Assembly (NCBI GenBank): GCA_017991555.1
Contig: JAGOQM010000004.1
Location: 199,550 to 263,549, forward strand
DNA length: 64,000 bases
Direction: 5' to 3'
From: Neisseriaceae bacterium
Lineage (GTDB): Bacteria; Pseudomonadota; Gammaproteobacteria; Burkholderiales; Neisseriaceae
In this document: positions 39,347 through 47,796 of the stretch, in pieces
How positions within the stretch are numbered: the first letter of the stretch is position 1
How the letters are laid out: every line of letters starts with the position of its first letter
Made by a program: the position numbers and the translations under genes
Notes under the pieces: generated by a model
Databases searched by the model: none
Seen by the model: only the letters and a program-made list of their open reading frames with translations
Told to the model about the DNA's origin: nothing

Positions 39347-39379
39347 AAAACCGCACCCTGAATGGGGTGCGGTTTTTTT
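39347..39379 (+). terminator. Intrinsic terminator after permease gene
   Basis: AAAACCGCACCC (39347-39358) pairs with GGGTGCGGTTTT (39365-39376), followed by T residues. It may also serve the converging IclR gene. Confidence 0.92.
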
Positions 39380-39399
39380 GGTTTTGTGGTTGAAGTGAA

Positions 39400-40224
39400 T
39401 TACAGGCCCAGCTGTGCTGAAAGGTCGGTTGCCGCACGGCGTAGCGCGGGTAATAGCTGCGTGAGCATGGCTTCTTCGTTAAAGCGTGAGGCGTGGGTGC
39501 TGATGTTGATGGCGCCGACCGTTTCGCCTAGGAGATTGCGTACCGGTACCGCCAGCGAGCACAGGCCCAGCTCGAGCTCTTGATTAACCAAGGCATAGCC
39601 TTGGGTGGCGGCTTGCTGTAGCAGCGGTTCTAACGCCTCGGGTTTGTACACGGTGTGCTCGGTGAGCGGTAGGAGTTTGACGCGTTCATAGTAGGCCTGT
39701 CGCTGCGCTGGCGTTTTGGCCGCCAAAATGACGCGGCCCATGGAGGAGCAATAGGCAGGCAGGCGGCTGCCGACGGTGAGGACCACCGACATCACGCGCT
39801 TGGTGGGGGAGCGGCCGACGTACAAAATGGTGTCGTTTTCCAGCACCGCCAGCGAGCAGGATTCGTTGACCTCGTTGCTGACCTGCTCTAAAAAGGGTTG
39901 GGCGGTGACGGCTAGGTCGGTGGAGGAAAGATAGGCATAGCCTAGGGTTAAGACCTTGGGTTTAAGGTGGTAGAGGTTGTCATCGTTGTCAACGTAGCCT
40001 AAGGCTTTGAGCGTGTACAGGCAGCGGCGTACGGTCGCGCGCGGCAGGCTGGTGTGACGAGCAAGGTCGGCAATGGTTTGGCGGCGGCGCTGTTTCGAAA
40101 AGGCGCCGATCACCAGCAGTCCACGGGCCAATGAGGCCATAAAGTCGGGGTCGCCTTTGTATTTGCCTAGGGTATGCACGGGCGACAGGGCGGCGCCTTC
40201 GGCGGGGTCTACGTTGTCATGCAT
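39400..40224 (-). CDS. IclR-family regulator 1 (PcaR/PcaU/PobR subgroup)
   Basis: A 274 aa IclR regulator. The N-terminal winged helix (FMASLARGLLVIGAFSKQRRRQTIADLARHTSLPRATVRRCLYTLKALGYV) is followed by the effector domain with RSPTKRVMSVVLTVGSRLPAYCSSMGRVILA. The DPDFMASLARGL opening is shared with the PcaR/PcaU/PobR regulators of aromatic degradation. It is divergent from benA, with PcaR-like boxes in between. A close paralogue lies at 43567. It probably controls benABC; the effector could be benzoate, muconate or beta-ketoadipate. Confidence 0.9.
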   Translation of the reverse strand: MHDNVDPAEGAALSPVHTLGKYKGDPDFMASLARGLLVIGAFSKQRRRQTIADLARHTSLPRATVRRCLYTLKALGYVDNDDNLYHLKPKVLTLGYAYLSSTDLAVTAQPFLEQVSNEVNESCSLAVLENDTILYVGRSPTKRVMSVVLTVGSRLPAYCSSMGRVILAAKTPAQRQAYYERVKLLPLTEHTVYKPEALEPLLQQAATQGYALVNQELELGLCSLAVPVRNLLGETVGAINISTHASRFNEEAMLTQLLPALRRAATDLSAQLGL

Positions 40225-40246
40225 GGCAAGGTCCTTAGTCTGTTAG

Positions 40247-40261
40247 GTACGAATACCGAAC
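40247..40261 (-). promoter_or_regulatory. PcaR-like box, minus orientation, near iclR1
   Basis: On the minus strand it reads GTTCGGTATTCGTAC, two mismatches from GTTCGATATTCGCAC. It lies 23 bp from the iclR1 start, suiting autoregulation. The equivalent box at iclR2 lies 24 bp from that start. Confidence 0.6.
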
Positions 40262-40280
40262 ACAATAGCGGCCCCGAGTC

Positions 40281-40309
40281 TTGACGCTGTGATGCCTAAC
40301 GCCTAATGT
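40281..40309 (+). promoter_or_regulatory. Candidate benABC promoter
   Basis: TTGACG (40281-40286) and TAATGT (40304-40309) are spaced 17 bp. The same pair, TTGACG-17-TACTGT, is found at the same distance from the boxes in the benD intergenic region. Confidence 0.5.
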
Positions 40310-40325
40310 TGGACTCAGGATAATT

Positions 40326-40359
40326 GTTCGATTATCCGAAATATGTTCGATATTCGCAC
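40326..40359 (+). promoter_or_regulatory. Two direct PcaR-like boxes upstream of benA
   Basis: GTTCGATTATCCGAA (40326-40340) and GTTCGATATTCGCAC (40345-40359) repeat at a 19 bp period. The second differs by one base from GTTCGATAATCGCAC, which I recall as the published Pseudomonas PcaR box. They are the likely operator for IclR regulator 1 (and perhaps 2). Confidence 0.75.
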
Positions 40360-40463
40360 ATGTTTCTCATAAAATCAAATAGAGAAATTGGCCCTGACGT
40401 CATCGCCCCATCAGGTGGTTAAAATAAAAGGGAGAAGGCAGGCGCCATTAGGAGAACACAACC

Positions 40464-41915
40464 ATGGCCACATTACGCACGCCGGTACAATGGCGCACTT
40501 TTGTCGAAGAATGCTTAAATTTTCAGCCTGAAGCAGGGACGTATCAAATTGCTCGGGCAATGTTTACCGATGAAGCCTTGTTTGATTTGGAGATGGCGCT
40601 CATCTTCGAAAAACAATGGATTTATGCCTGTCATGAAAGCCAAATTGCCCACAATCATGACTTCATTACCCTACAGGTTGGCCGCCAGCCAATCATTGTC
40701 ACCCGTGACGGTAAGGGCCAGCTCAACGCCATGGCCAATACCTGTCAGCATCGCGGCGCCACCTTGACCCGTGTCGCCCGTGGCAACCAAAGCACGTTTA
40801 CCTGCCCCTTCCATGCCTGGTGTTATAAATCAAACGGTGAGTTAGTCAAGGTCAAGGCTGCGAGTGAATACGATGCGCATTTTGACAAGGCCAGCCGTGG
40901 CTTGCCTCACGCCAAAATTGAAAGCTATAAGGGCTTTGTGTTTGTGAACTTAAACACCGCTGCGACCGAGTCCCTAGACGACTTTTTGGGCGATGCCAAA
41001 CTGTTTTTTGACATGATGGTGGAGCAGTCGGCCACGGGCGAGCTGGAAGTGTTACCCGGTCAGTCAACCTATAGTTACGATGGCAATTGGAAGCTGCAAA
41101 ATGAAAACGGCCTCGATGGCTATCATGTCAGCACCGTGCACTATAACTATGTGTCGACGGTTCAGCATCGGCAGCAGCTTAATGCGGAACGGGCCGAAGC
41201 CAGCAGCGCCACCTTGGACTACAGTAAATTAGGCGCCGGCGATGGCGACACTGATGACGGTTGGTTCTCATTTAAAAACGGCCACAGCGTACTCTTTAGT
41301 GACATGCCCAACGCCCCCGACGTGCGGCCTGGTTACGACGGCATTATGGCGCGTCTGAATCAGCAATACTCACCCGAGCGGGCGCAGTGGACCATGCATC
41401 GCCTGCGCAATCTGAACATTTACCCCAGCATGTTTTTCATTGATCAAATCAGTTCACAACTGCGCATTATTCGCCCCGTGGCTTGGAATAAAACCGAAAT
41501 CACCAGCCTGTGTCTGGGGGTGAAGGATGAGCGCGACGCCGACAGAGAAAACCGCATTCGTCAGTTTGAAGATTTCTTTAACGTGTCGGGCATGGGCACG
41601 CCGGATGATTTGGTTGAGTTTAAAGAATCACAGCGCGGCTTTCAGGCCCGCGTGTCGCCTTGGAGTGACATTTCTCGTGGTCACCAGCATTGGCAGTATG
41701 GCGCCACTAAAAACAGCGAGCTGTTGGGCATTAAGCCGGTGATCACCGGCACCGAAATCACCCATGAAGGCCTGTATGTGAACCAGCATCAGCAGTGGCA
41801 AAACATGTTGCTGGCCGGATTGGACGAGCTCATCGCCAAGCAGGCTGTGGCAGCCAGTGGGCCGCAAGTGATTAATGTGGTGGCAGAGGCCGCCAAGGTG
41901 GAGGGCGTGAAATGA
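40464..41915 (+). CDS. benA: Benzoate 1,2-dioxygenase large (alpha) subunit
   Basis: This is the oxygenase alpha subunit, which dihydroxylates benzoate to the cis-1,2-dihydrodiol carboxylate. The Rieske 2Fe-2S ligands are C94-x-H96 and C114-x2-H117. The mononuclear iron site is D218-x2-H221-x4-H226 (GLDGYHVSTVH). The 483 aa length is slightly above the usual 450-460. An anthranilate dioxygenase (AntA) would look similar, but a benD homologue and complete cat genes in the same cluster favour benzoate. It overlaps benB by ATGA, and regulatory boxes lie upstream. Confidence 0.9.
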   Translation: MATLRTPVQWRTFVEECLNFQPEAGTYQIARAMFTDEALFDLEMALIFEKQWIYACHESQIAHNHDFITLQVGRQPIIVTRDGKGQLNAMANTCQHRGATLTRVARGNQSTFTCPFHAWCYKSNGELVKVKAASEYDAHFDKASRGLPHAKIESYKGFVFVNLNTAATESLDDFLGDAKLFFDMMVEQSATGELEVLPGQSTYSYDGNWKLQNENGLDGYHVSTVHYNYVSTVQHRQQLNAERAEASSATLDYSKLGAGDGDTDDGWFSFKNGHSVLFSDMPNAPDVRPGYDGIMARLNQQYSPERAQWTMHRLRNLNIYPSMFFIDQISSQLRIIRPVAWNKTEITSLCLGVKDERDADRENRIRQFEDFFNVSGMGTPDDLVEFKESQRGFQARVSPWSDISRGHQHWQYGATKNSELLGIKPVITGTEITHEGLYVNQHQQWQNMLLAGLDELIAKQAVAASGPQVINVVAEAAKVEGVK

Positions 41916-42418
41916 ATCAAGCATCAGAGCAGCAGGCACGGCAGTTAAGCATCGAGGCCTTTTTGTATCAGGTGGCAGAAGCCTGTGACGAGCAGGATTG
42001 GGATCGCTATCTCAGTTATTTTAGTGCCGACAGTGAACTACACATTCCGCAGTGGCTGTCCGAGCATGAGTACACCACCAACCCTAAGCGCGAAATGTCG
42101 CTGATGTATTACCCCAATCGCGGTGGCCTAGAGGATCGGGTGTTTCGTATTCGCACCGGCAAGTCGGCAGCCTGTACGCCCATGCCACGAACGTTACACA
42201 GCATTAACAACGTGCGCCATGAGCTTAATGCTGACGGCACGGTGACGGTGGCGGTGAACTGGGTCACGCACTATTACCGTTTTGGAGAAGCCAGCGTGTT
42301 TTTTGGCAAGGCCAAATACGTGCTGCGCGCAGAGGCGGGCAGCTGGCTCATCAGCTATAAGCAAGTGATATTGCTGAATGACAAGATTAATTCGGTCTTG
42401 GATTTTTACCACGTCTAA
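41912..42418 (+). CDS. benB: Benzoate 1,2-dioxygenase small (beta) subunit
   Basis: A 168 aa beta subunit of a ring-hydroxylating dioxygenase, with the SnoaL/NTF2-like cone fold. EAFLYQVAEACDEQDWDRYLSYF and the FRIRTGKSAACTPMPRTLHSINNV segment are typical of BenB/XylY/AntB. It has no cofactors and stabilises the alpha3-beta3 hexamer. It is coupled to benA by overlapping stop and start, with benC following 52 bp later. Confidence 0.92.
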   Translation: MNQASEQQARQLSIEAFLYQVAEACDEQDWDRYLSYFSADSELHIPQWLSEHEYTTNPKREMSLMYYPNRGGLEDRVFRIRTGKSAACTPMPRTLHSINNVRHELNADGTVTVAVNWVTHYYRFGEASVFFGKAKYVLRAEAGSWLISYKQVILLNDKINSVLDFYHV

Positions 42419-42470
42419 CCTAGGGCTAGCCATCAGCTTAAGCCTAACCTGAGTCAGTGAAGGAGTCGGT

Positions 42471-43499
42471 ATGGGGCACAGTGCCGCAATCATGTTTCAA
42501 GATGGAGTCACCCGTTTTATCCAAGTCAAACAGGGTGAGGTGTTATTGGATGCCGCGTTTCGGCAGGGCATTAGCCTGCCCTTAGACTGTCGTGAAGGCG
42601 TGTGTGCGACCTGTCGCGGCAAGTGTGAGTCGGGTCAGGTTGAGATGGACTATGTGGATGAAGACGCATTGAGTGAGGACGAGCAGGCCGCGGGCTATGT
42701 GCTGGCCTGCCAAACCACGCTGAATTCAGCCGCGTCTTTTTATTTCGACCTGCCTTCCAGTATGTGTAATGTCACCGCCAAGGCTTTGAACGGTACCGTT
42801 AGCCTCATCGAACAGGTGTCGGAGGCGGCCAGTATCTTGGAAGTTAGCTTGGCCGATGTTGCCGCCGACTGTGCGTATTTGCCCGGGCAGTATGCCCGCT
42901 TATACGTGCCGGGTACCGCTGAGCATCGCGCTTATTCATTCGCCACGGCCAGGGCCGAGGCCGGCAAACTGCGTTTTTTAATGCGCTTGTTGCCCAATGG
43001 GGTGATGAGCGATTATTTACGCGACCGCTGTCAGGTGGGCGATGAAATTCGTCTGGAAGTGCCGTTTGGGGCATTTTACCTGCGTGAAGTGACGCGTCCT
43101 TTGCTGTTCGTGGCGGGGGGAACTGGCCTGTCGGCCTTTTTGGGCATGTTGGATCAAATTGCCCAAGCCGACGCCAGCATGCAGGTACCGATTCGGCTGT
43201 GCTATGGGGTGAGCCACGAGCAAGACTTAAGCGAGCTGGCTCGCCTAGATGTTTTATGCGCCAGCCTACCGGACTTTCAGTATCAGGTGGTGGTGTCGGG
43301 GGCCAGCGAGGCATGGACGGGTGCGCGCGGACGGGTGACCGATGTGTTTGATCTGGGGTTTTTGGACCAGCCCTTTGATGCCTATTTGTGTGGCCCGCCG
43401 GGGATGATTAACGCCACCCAAGACTGGCTCAATCAGGCGGTGTCAACGCAGCGTATTGCGCCGCATCAGGTGTACTTTGAGCGCTTTGTGTCGAGCTAG
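42471..43499 (+). CDS. benC: Benzoate 1,2-dioxygenase electron-transfer reductase
   Basis: A 342 aa NADH:ferredoxin-type reductase feeding electrons to BenAB. The N-terminal plant-type 2Fe-2S ferredoxin domain has C40-x4-C45-x2-C48 and a fourth Cys in VLACQT. An FAD-binding domain (RAYSFATARAE) and an NAD-binding domain (LLFVAGGTGLSAFLGML, YLCGPPGMINATQDWL) follow. The order ferredoxin-FAD-NAD matches BenC/AntC. A GGAG ribosome site precedes ATG 42471. The gene ends the benABC unit at a terminator. Confidence 0.93.
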   Translation: MGHSAAIMFQDGVTRFIQVKQGEVLLDAAFRQGISLPLDCREGVCATCRGKCESGQVEMDYVDEDALSEDEQAAGYVLACQTTLNSAASFYFDLPSSMCNVTAKALNGTVSLIEQVSEAASILEVSLADVAADCAYLPGQYARLYVPGTAEHRAYSFATARAEAGKLRFLMRLLPNGVMSDYLRDRCQVGDEIRLEVPFGAFYLREVTRPLLFVAGGTGLSAFLGMLDQIAQADASMQVPIRLCYGVSHEQDLSELARLDVLCASLPDFQYQVVVSGASEAWTGARGRVTDVFDLGFLDQPFDAYLCGPPGMINATQDWLNQAVSTQRIAPHQVYFERFVSS

Positions 43500-43516
43500 T
43501 GGTCGATTCAAGTATG

Positions 43517-43558
43517 AAGCCGCCTCGGCTGCCTTTGGCGGCTTAGGCGGCTTTTTTG
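43517..43558. terminator. Terminator between benC and iclR2
   Basis: AAGCCGCC (43517-43524) pairs with GGCGGCTT (from 43546), with a long loop holding a further GCCGCC-like stem, followed by T residues. It separates two convergent genes. Confidence 0.75.
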
Positions 43559-43566
43559 ATTTTGGC

Positions 43567-44385
43567 CTAATGGCCCAGTTGGTTAGAAAGCTCGGCCGCT
43601 GCCTGTTGTAACACCGGCAGTAGGGTGTGTTTCATTTGGTCTTCACTGACGAGGGCGGCCTGAAGGCTGATGTTCATGGCCGCCACCACTTCACCAAAAA
43701 CATTGTGCACCGGTACGGCAATCGAACACAGGCCCAGTTCCAGCTCTTGATTGGTAATGGCATAGCCCTGTTCGGTGATTTGCAGCAGCAACGGTTCCAG
43801 CTCGGTTTTGGTGTGGACGGTGCGCTCGGTCAGCGCCGTGCGTTTGACCGCTTGATAATACTGTTGGCGGGTTTCTGGACTTTGGGCGGCCAACAGCACT
43901 CGGCCCATAGAGCTGCAATAGGCGGGCAGGCGGCTGCCGACGTTGAGCACCACCGACATCACGCGCTTAACCGGCGAGCGACCGACGTACAGGATCTCGT
44001 TGTTTTCCAAAATGGCCAAAGAGCAGGATTCGTTTACCTGTTGGCTAACCCGTTCTAAATAAGGTTGTGCGGTGACGGCCAGTTGGGTTGAGGACAAATA
44101 AGCATAGCCTAAGGTCAGAATTTTGGGCTTGAGTTGGTATAGGTTGTCGGTGTGCTCTACGTAGCCTAGCGCCTTGAGCGTGTACAGGCAGCGCCTGACG
44201 GTGGCTCGCGGCAAATCTGTCAGGCGGGCTAGGTCGGCGATGGTTTGCCGTTGTTCTTGTTTGGCAAAGGCGGCAATCACCAAGAGGCCGCGGGCCAAAG
44301 AGGCCATGAAGTCGGGGTCGCCGACAAAGGGCTTGAGGCTTTGTGCTGGGGAAAGCGGTTCTATTGGTGAGCGTTCAGCGTTCAT
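43567..44385 (-). CDS. IclR-family regulator 2 (PcaR/PcaU/PobR subgroup)
   Basis: A 272 aa paralogue of the regulator at 39400. The two align along their full length, sharing DPDFMASLARGLLVI, TVRRCLYTLKALGYV, MSVVL-x-VGSRLPAYCSSMGRV and NQELELGLCS. The helix-turn-helix and effector domain are intact. It is divergent from benD, with an equivalent set of boxes between them, so it most likely controls the benD-pcaD-catBC(A) genes. The insertion of a regulator between benC and benD splits the usual benABCD operon. Confidence 0.9.
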   Translation of the reverse strand: MNAERSPIEPLSPAQSLKPFVGDPDFMASLARGLLVIAAFAKQEQRQTIADLARLTDLPRATVRRCLYTLKALGYVEHTDNLYQLKPKILTLGYAYLSSTQLAVTAQPYLERVSQQVNESCSLAILENNEILYVGRSPVKRVMSVVLNVGSRLPAYCSSMGRVLLAAQSPETRQQYYQAVKRTALTERTVHTKTELEPLLLQITEQGYAITNQELELGLCSIAVPVHNVFGEVVAAMNISLQAALVSEDQMKHTLLPVLQQAAAELSNQLGH

Positions 44386-44408
44386 TTAAAGGCTCCAGTC
44401 ATGAGGTT

Positions 44409-44423
44409 GTGCGAAGATCGAAC
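44409..44423 (-). promoter_or_regulatory. PcaR-like box, minus orientation, near iclR2
   Basis: On the minus strand it reads GTTCGATCTTCGCAC. It lies 24 bp from the iclR2 start and fits autoregulation. Confidence 0.7.
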
Positions 44424-44442
44424 ACTATTAAACGACAGGCTA

Positions 44443-44471
44443 TTGACGATTTTGTGGGCAAAGCATACTGT
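44443..44471 (+). promoter_or_regulatory. Candidate benD operon promoter
   Basis: TTGACG (44443-44448) is followed after 17 bp by TACTGT (44466-44471). It starts 20 bp after the reverse box, the same offset as in the benA intergenic region. Confidence 0.5.
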
Positions 44472-44488
44472 CTAGATTCTGTCATTTT

Positions 44489-44522
44489 GTTCGATTAATG
44501 AATAATGGTTCGATAATCGCAC
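44489..44522 (+). promoter_or_regulatory. Two direct PcaR-like boxes upstream of benD
   Basis: GTTCGATTAATGAAT (44489-44503) and GTTCGATAATCGCAC (44508-44522) have a 19 bp period. The second is identical to the PcaR box as I recall it from Pseudomonas putida work. Confidence 0.8.
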
Positions 44523-44647
44523 AAAACAGGGCGGTCGTAAATAATAATTAATTAATAATCTGCCGAATGTCTCATCCGGCATGATGGCGTCTAGACCGCC
44601 CATCACAAACCAAAGATGGCCTAAGCCGCGCAGCAGGAGGATGGTAG

Positions 44648-45454
44648 ATGAACCCAGCACACGCCGTGATTTGTAGGGATCGATTTAAAGAGCAGGTCGT
44701 CATCGTGACCGGTGCCGCTCAGGGCATTGGCCGCGCCTGTGCCCTACGGCTGGCGCAAGAAGGCGCCAGGTTGATTTTGGTCGATCAGGCGAAGGCACCA
44801 GCCGAAGCCGTTCAGGCCGAAGTACAGGCCTTAGGTGCTGAGGCCACGGTGCTGGCCTTGAACATGGCGTTGGCCGAGTCGGCTGAACAGATGGTGGCCA
44901 CGGCGATGGCGTTATATGGGCGCATCGATGTGTCGATTCACAACGTGGGCGGCACCATTTGGGCCAAGCCATTTTGGGCGTACAGCCCCGAAGAGATGAC
45001 CCAAGAGATTAACCGTTCTTTGTGGCCCACGCTGTGGAGCTGTCGCAGTGTGATTCCGGTGATGAAGGCCCAGCGCCGCGGCGCCATTGTGAACGTCGGT
45101 TCGGTGGCCACGCGCGGGGTGAATCGAGTGCCATATTCGGCCGCCAAAGGGGGCGTGCATGCAGCCACGGTGTGCATGGCGATGGAGCTGGGTGAGTGTG
45201 GGGTCAGGGTGAACTGCGTGGCGCCTGGCGCCATCGACAATGGCGTGCGGCAGACGCCGCGTAATGCCGCGCCGCTGAGCGACTTAGAGCGGGGTTGGAT
45301 GGATGAAATTTACGAACAAAGCCTGCGCGATTCGCCCATGAATCGCTTGGGTACGATGGATGAAGTGGCGGCGGCCATCTGCTTTATGGCGGCGCCAGAG
45401 GCTTCCTTTATCACGGGTCAGGTGTGGTACGTGGCCGGTGGTGGCATTGGTTAA
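44648..45454 (+). CDS. benD: 1,6-dihydroxycyclohexa-2,4-diene-1-carboxylate dehydrogenase
   Basis: A 268 aa SDR that oxidises and decarboxylates the BenABC product to catechol. It has TGAAQGIGRACALRLAQEGA (cofactor loop), HNVGGTIW, NVGSVATRG with the catalytic Ser, and YSAAK (Tyr/Lys). The HNVGG and IWAKPFWAYSPEEM segments are characteristic of BenD/XylL rather than of FabG. An AGGAGG ribosome site lies near 44635. It heads the operon containing pcaD, catB and catC. Confidence 0.92.
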   Translation: MNPAHAVICRDRFKEQVVIVTGAAQGIGRACALRLAQEGARLILVDQAKAPAEAVQAEVQALGAEATVLALNMALAESAEQMVATAMALYGRIDVSIHNVGGTIWAKPFWAYSPEEMTQEINRSLWPTLWSCRSVIPVMKAQRRGAIVNVGSVATRGVNRVPYSAAKGGVHAATVCMAMELGECGVRVNCVAPGAIDNGVRQTPRNAAPLSDLERGWMDEIYEQSLRDSPMNRLGTMDEVAAAICFMAAPEASFITGQVWYVAGGGIG

Positions 45455-45467
45455 TTGAGGATAAAAC

Positions 45468-46283
45468 ATGATGCAAACGTTTACTTTTGGTTCTGGCCAG
45501 CGCTTGGCCTATGAGCGTCACGGTGACGAAGGTCAGCCCATGCTGGTGTTGGTACACCCGCTGGGGATGAATCGCCAGGTGTGGGCTGCGGTGGTGCCTG
45601 CTTTGTGCCAGCAGTTTCAGGTGCTGAGCATCGACTTGCCCGGTCATGGCGACAGTGCGCCCTGCGTGGGTCGGCATCTGCGGATGGCTGATTTGGCCCA
45701 TATGGTGTTGGCCTTAGTGGCTGATTTAGGTCAGGTCCATTTTCATTACGTGGGGACATCAATTGGTGGGGCCATTGGCCAAAGCTTATTGCAACTAGCC
45801 CCCGAGCGCTTGTTGAGCCTGACCTTAACCAATACTGCGCCCAAGATCGGCACCAAAGAAGCGTGGCTTAGCCGTGCCGCTGCGGTGCGGGTACAGGGCC
45901 TGAGCCAGATGGCTAAAGATTTGGTGCCACGTTGGTTTGCGGCGGTGTTTTTGCAGCAGCAGCCTGAAGTGGTGGCGAGCTGGGTGGCGGCGCTGGGGCG
46001 CATGGATGATGACAGCTATGCCCAGCTGTGTGAGGCCTTAGCCTATTTTGATGGCAGTCATGACTGGATGAATCAGGTGGCGCAGCCCGTTACCCTCATG
46101 GCGGGCCAAGACGATGCGGCCATGCCACTGGCCACCATGCAGGCCATGGCCGAAGCCCAGCCCTTGGCTGAGCTGGTGATTTTGCCGGTGGGCCACGTGC
46201 CGTCTTTAGAACACCCTGAGGTTTTTTTAAACGCATTAATGACCACCGCCCTGATGGGCGCGGTGGTGCAAGGAGACGCATGA
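45468..46283 (+). CDS. pcaD: 3-oxoadipate enol-lactonase
   Basis: A 271 aa alpha/beta hydrolase that opens beta-ketoadipate enol-lactone to beta-ketoadipate. The nucleophile elbow is GTSIGG, the oxyanion-hole segment is VHPLGMNRQVW, and the catalytic His is in VGHVPSLEHPE. In the family this gene is named pcaD, or catD in the catechol-specific sets; both act on the same lactone. It overlaps catB by ATGA. Confidence 0.9.
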   Translation: MMQTFTFGSGQRLAYERHGDEGQPMLVLVHPLGMNRQVWAAVVPALCQQFQVLSIDLPGHGDSAPCVGRHLRMADLAHMVLALVADLGQVHFHYVGTSIGGAIGQSLLQLAPERLLSLTLTNTAPKIGTKEAWLSRAAAVRVQGLSQMAKDLVPRWFAAVFLQQQPEVVASWVAALGRMDDDSYAQLCEALAYFDGSHDWMNQVAQPVTLMAGQDDAAMPLATMQAMAEAQPLAELVILPVGHVPSLEHPEVFLNALMTTALMGAVVQGDA

Positions 46284-47404
46284 TGAGCGTGGTGATTGAA
46301 CGAATAGACACTTTAATTGTGGATCTACCCACCATTCGCCCCCATAAGCTGGCGATGGCGACCATGTCCAAGCAAAGCAGCGTGATTGTGCGCTTATACA
46401 GCAGCGATGGCTTAGTCGGTTTGGGCGAAGCCGCCACCATTGGGGGGCTGAGCTATGGACCAGAAAGCCCTGAGGGCATGAAGCTCACCATCGATCAATA
46501 CCTGGCACCGCTGTTGCTGGGCCAGTTGGCCGACAATATTCAGGCCTTGCGCGCGCGCATGAATGCCTATGTTAAGGGCAATAGTTTCGCTAAGAATGCG
46601 TTGGAAACGGCTTTATTAGACGCGCAGGGCCTGCGCTTAGGCGTGCCGGTGTCGACGTTATTGGGCGGCGCTATTCAAAGCCATTTACCGGTGCTGTGGG
46701 TCTTGGCCAGTGGCGACACGGATAAAGACATCGCCGAGGCCAAAGACATGATGGCCCGCGGGCGGCATAAAAACTTTAAGTTGAAAATCGGCGCACGCAG
46801 CGTTGCTGCGGATGTGGCCCACGTGGCCAAGATTAAGGCGGCCTTACAGGATGACGGCTGTGAGATTCGCGTGGACGTGAACCAAGCATGGACGGAAGCG
46901 CAGGCGGTGGTCGGCATGCGTGGCTTACAGGATGCGGGCATTGACCTGGTGGAACAGCCAGTGCCGGCGCAGCAGCATGACGTATTGGCACGCTTGAGCC
47001 AGCGCTTTGACATCCCGATTTTGGCCGATGAATCCGTGGCGACCGCCACCGATGGTTTTGCCTTAGCCAAACAGGGCTGCGCCCGTGCCTTTGCCTTGAA
47101 AATTGCCAAGTCTGGCGGCCCGATGGGGGCGTTGGAGTTAGCCCATGTGGCCATGGCCGCGGGCATTGATTTATACGGTGGCACCATGCTGGAGGGCTCT
47201 ATTGCCACCGCCGCTTCGGTGCATGCCTACGCCACCTTGTCGCCGATGGCTTGGGGTACAGAGCTATTCAGCCCGTTGCTGTTGGTGGACGACATCGTCA
47301 CCACGCCCATGACCTATGCTGACTTTGGGGTCACCGTGCCCACGGGGCCAGGGCTGGGTTTAAGCCTAGATGAAGACAAAGTGAAGTTTTATCAGCGCGC
47401 GTGA
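46280..47404 (+). CDS. catB: Muconate cycloisomerase
   Basis: A 374 aa enolase-superfamily enzyme converting cis,cis-muconate to muconolactone. The catalytic Lys pair appears in NFKLKIGAR (K-x-K). Metal-binding Asp/Glu residues lie in VDVNQAW, VEQPVP and LADESVAT, and a second catalytic Lys in FALKIAKSGG. HKLAMATMSKQSSVIVRL is the family specificity-loop region. It starts within the pcaD stop (ATGATG), and the second ATG at 46283 is an alternative start. Confidence 0.93.
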   Translation: MMSVVIERIDTLIVDLPTIRPHKLAMATMSKQSSVIVRLYSSDGLVGLGEAATIGGLSYGPESPEGMKLTIDQYLAPLLLGQLADNIQALRARMNAYVKGNSFAKNALETALLDAQGLRLGVPVSTLLGGAIQSHLPVLWVLASGDTDKDIAEAKDMMARGRHKNFKLKIGARSVAADVAHVAKIKAALQDDGCEIRVDVNQAWTEAQAVVGMRGLQDAGIDLVEQPVPAQQHDVLARLSQRFDIPILADESVATATDGFALAKQGCARAFALKIAKSGGPMGALELAHVAMAAGIDLYGGTMLEGSIATAASVHAYATLSPMAWGTELFSPLLLVDDIVTTPMTYADFGVTVPTGPGLGLSLDEDKVKFYQRA

Positions 47405-47443
47405 GGGCGCTGAATGATTAACCAGAAGAAAGGAGTAATGCCA

Positions 47444-47734
47444 ATGTTATTTAAAGTAGAGATGGTGGTGAATCTGCCACTGGACATGCCGGAGGACGTG
47501 GCCATCGACCTAAAAACGCGCGAAAAAGCGTTGGCGCAAAGCCTGATGGCTTCAGGTAAATGGCGTCATCTGTGGCGTGTGGTGGGGCAGTACGCCAACG
47601 TCAGCGTGTTTGATGTCGACAGCAATACCGAGTTACACGATTTGTTGATGCAGTTGCCGCTGTACCCGTATATGGACGTCACCGTCACGCCTTTGTGCCG
47701 GCATCCCTCATCTGTTCACGACAACGATCAATAA
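47444..47734 (+). CDS. catC: Muconolactone delta-isomerase
   Basis: A 96 aa ferredoxin-like-fold isomerase making beta-ketoadipate enol-lactone from muconolactone. From ATG 47444 it reads MLFKVEMVVNLPLDMP and contains WRHLWRVVGQYANVSVFDV and LPLYPYMDVTVTPLCRHPSS, all strong CatC signatures. AGGAG at 47431-47435 is spaced correctly for this ATG but too close for the ATG at 47438. The decameric enzyme needs no cofactor. Confidence 0.95.
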   Translation: MLFKVEMVVNLPLDMPEDVAIDLKTREKALAQSLMASGKWRHLWRVVGQYANVSVFDVDSNTELHDLLMQLPLYPYMDVTVTPLCRHPSSVHDNDQ

Positions 47735-47796
47735 TACTAAAACCAAACTACAAAGCAACAGGAACGCAATATTGCGACTGAATAAGGAGAAACACC

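Noticed and set aside
40464..43499. Anthranilate dioxygenase (antABC) as the identity of the first dioxygenase genes
   Set aside because: Anthranilate dioxygenation yields catechol directly and needs no dehydrogenase. The BenD homologue and the duplicated control region shared with benD favour benzoate, although the two families are closely related.
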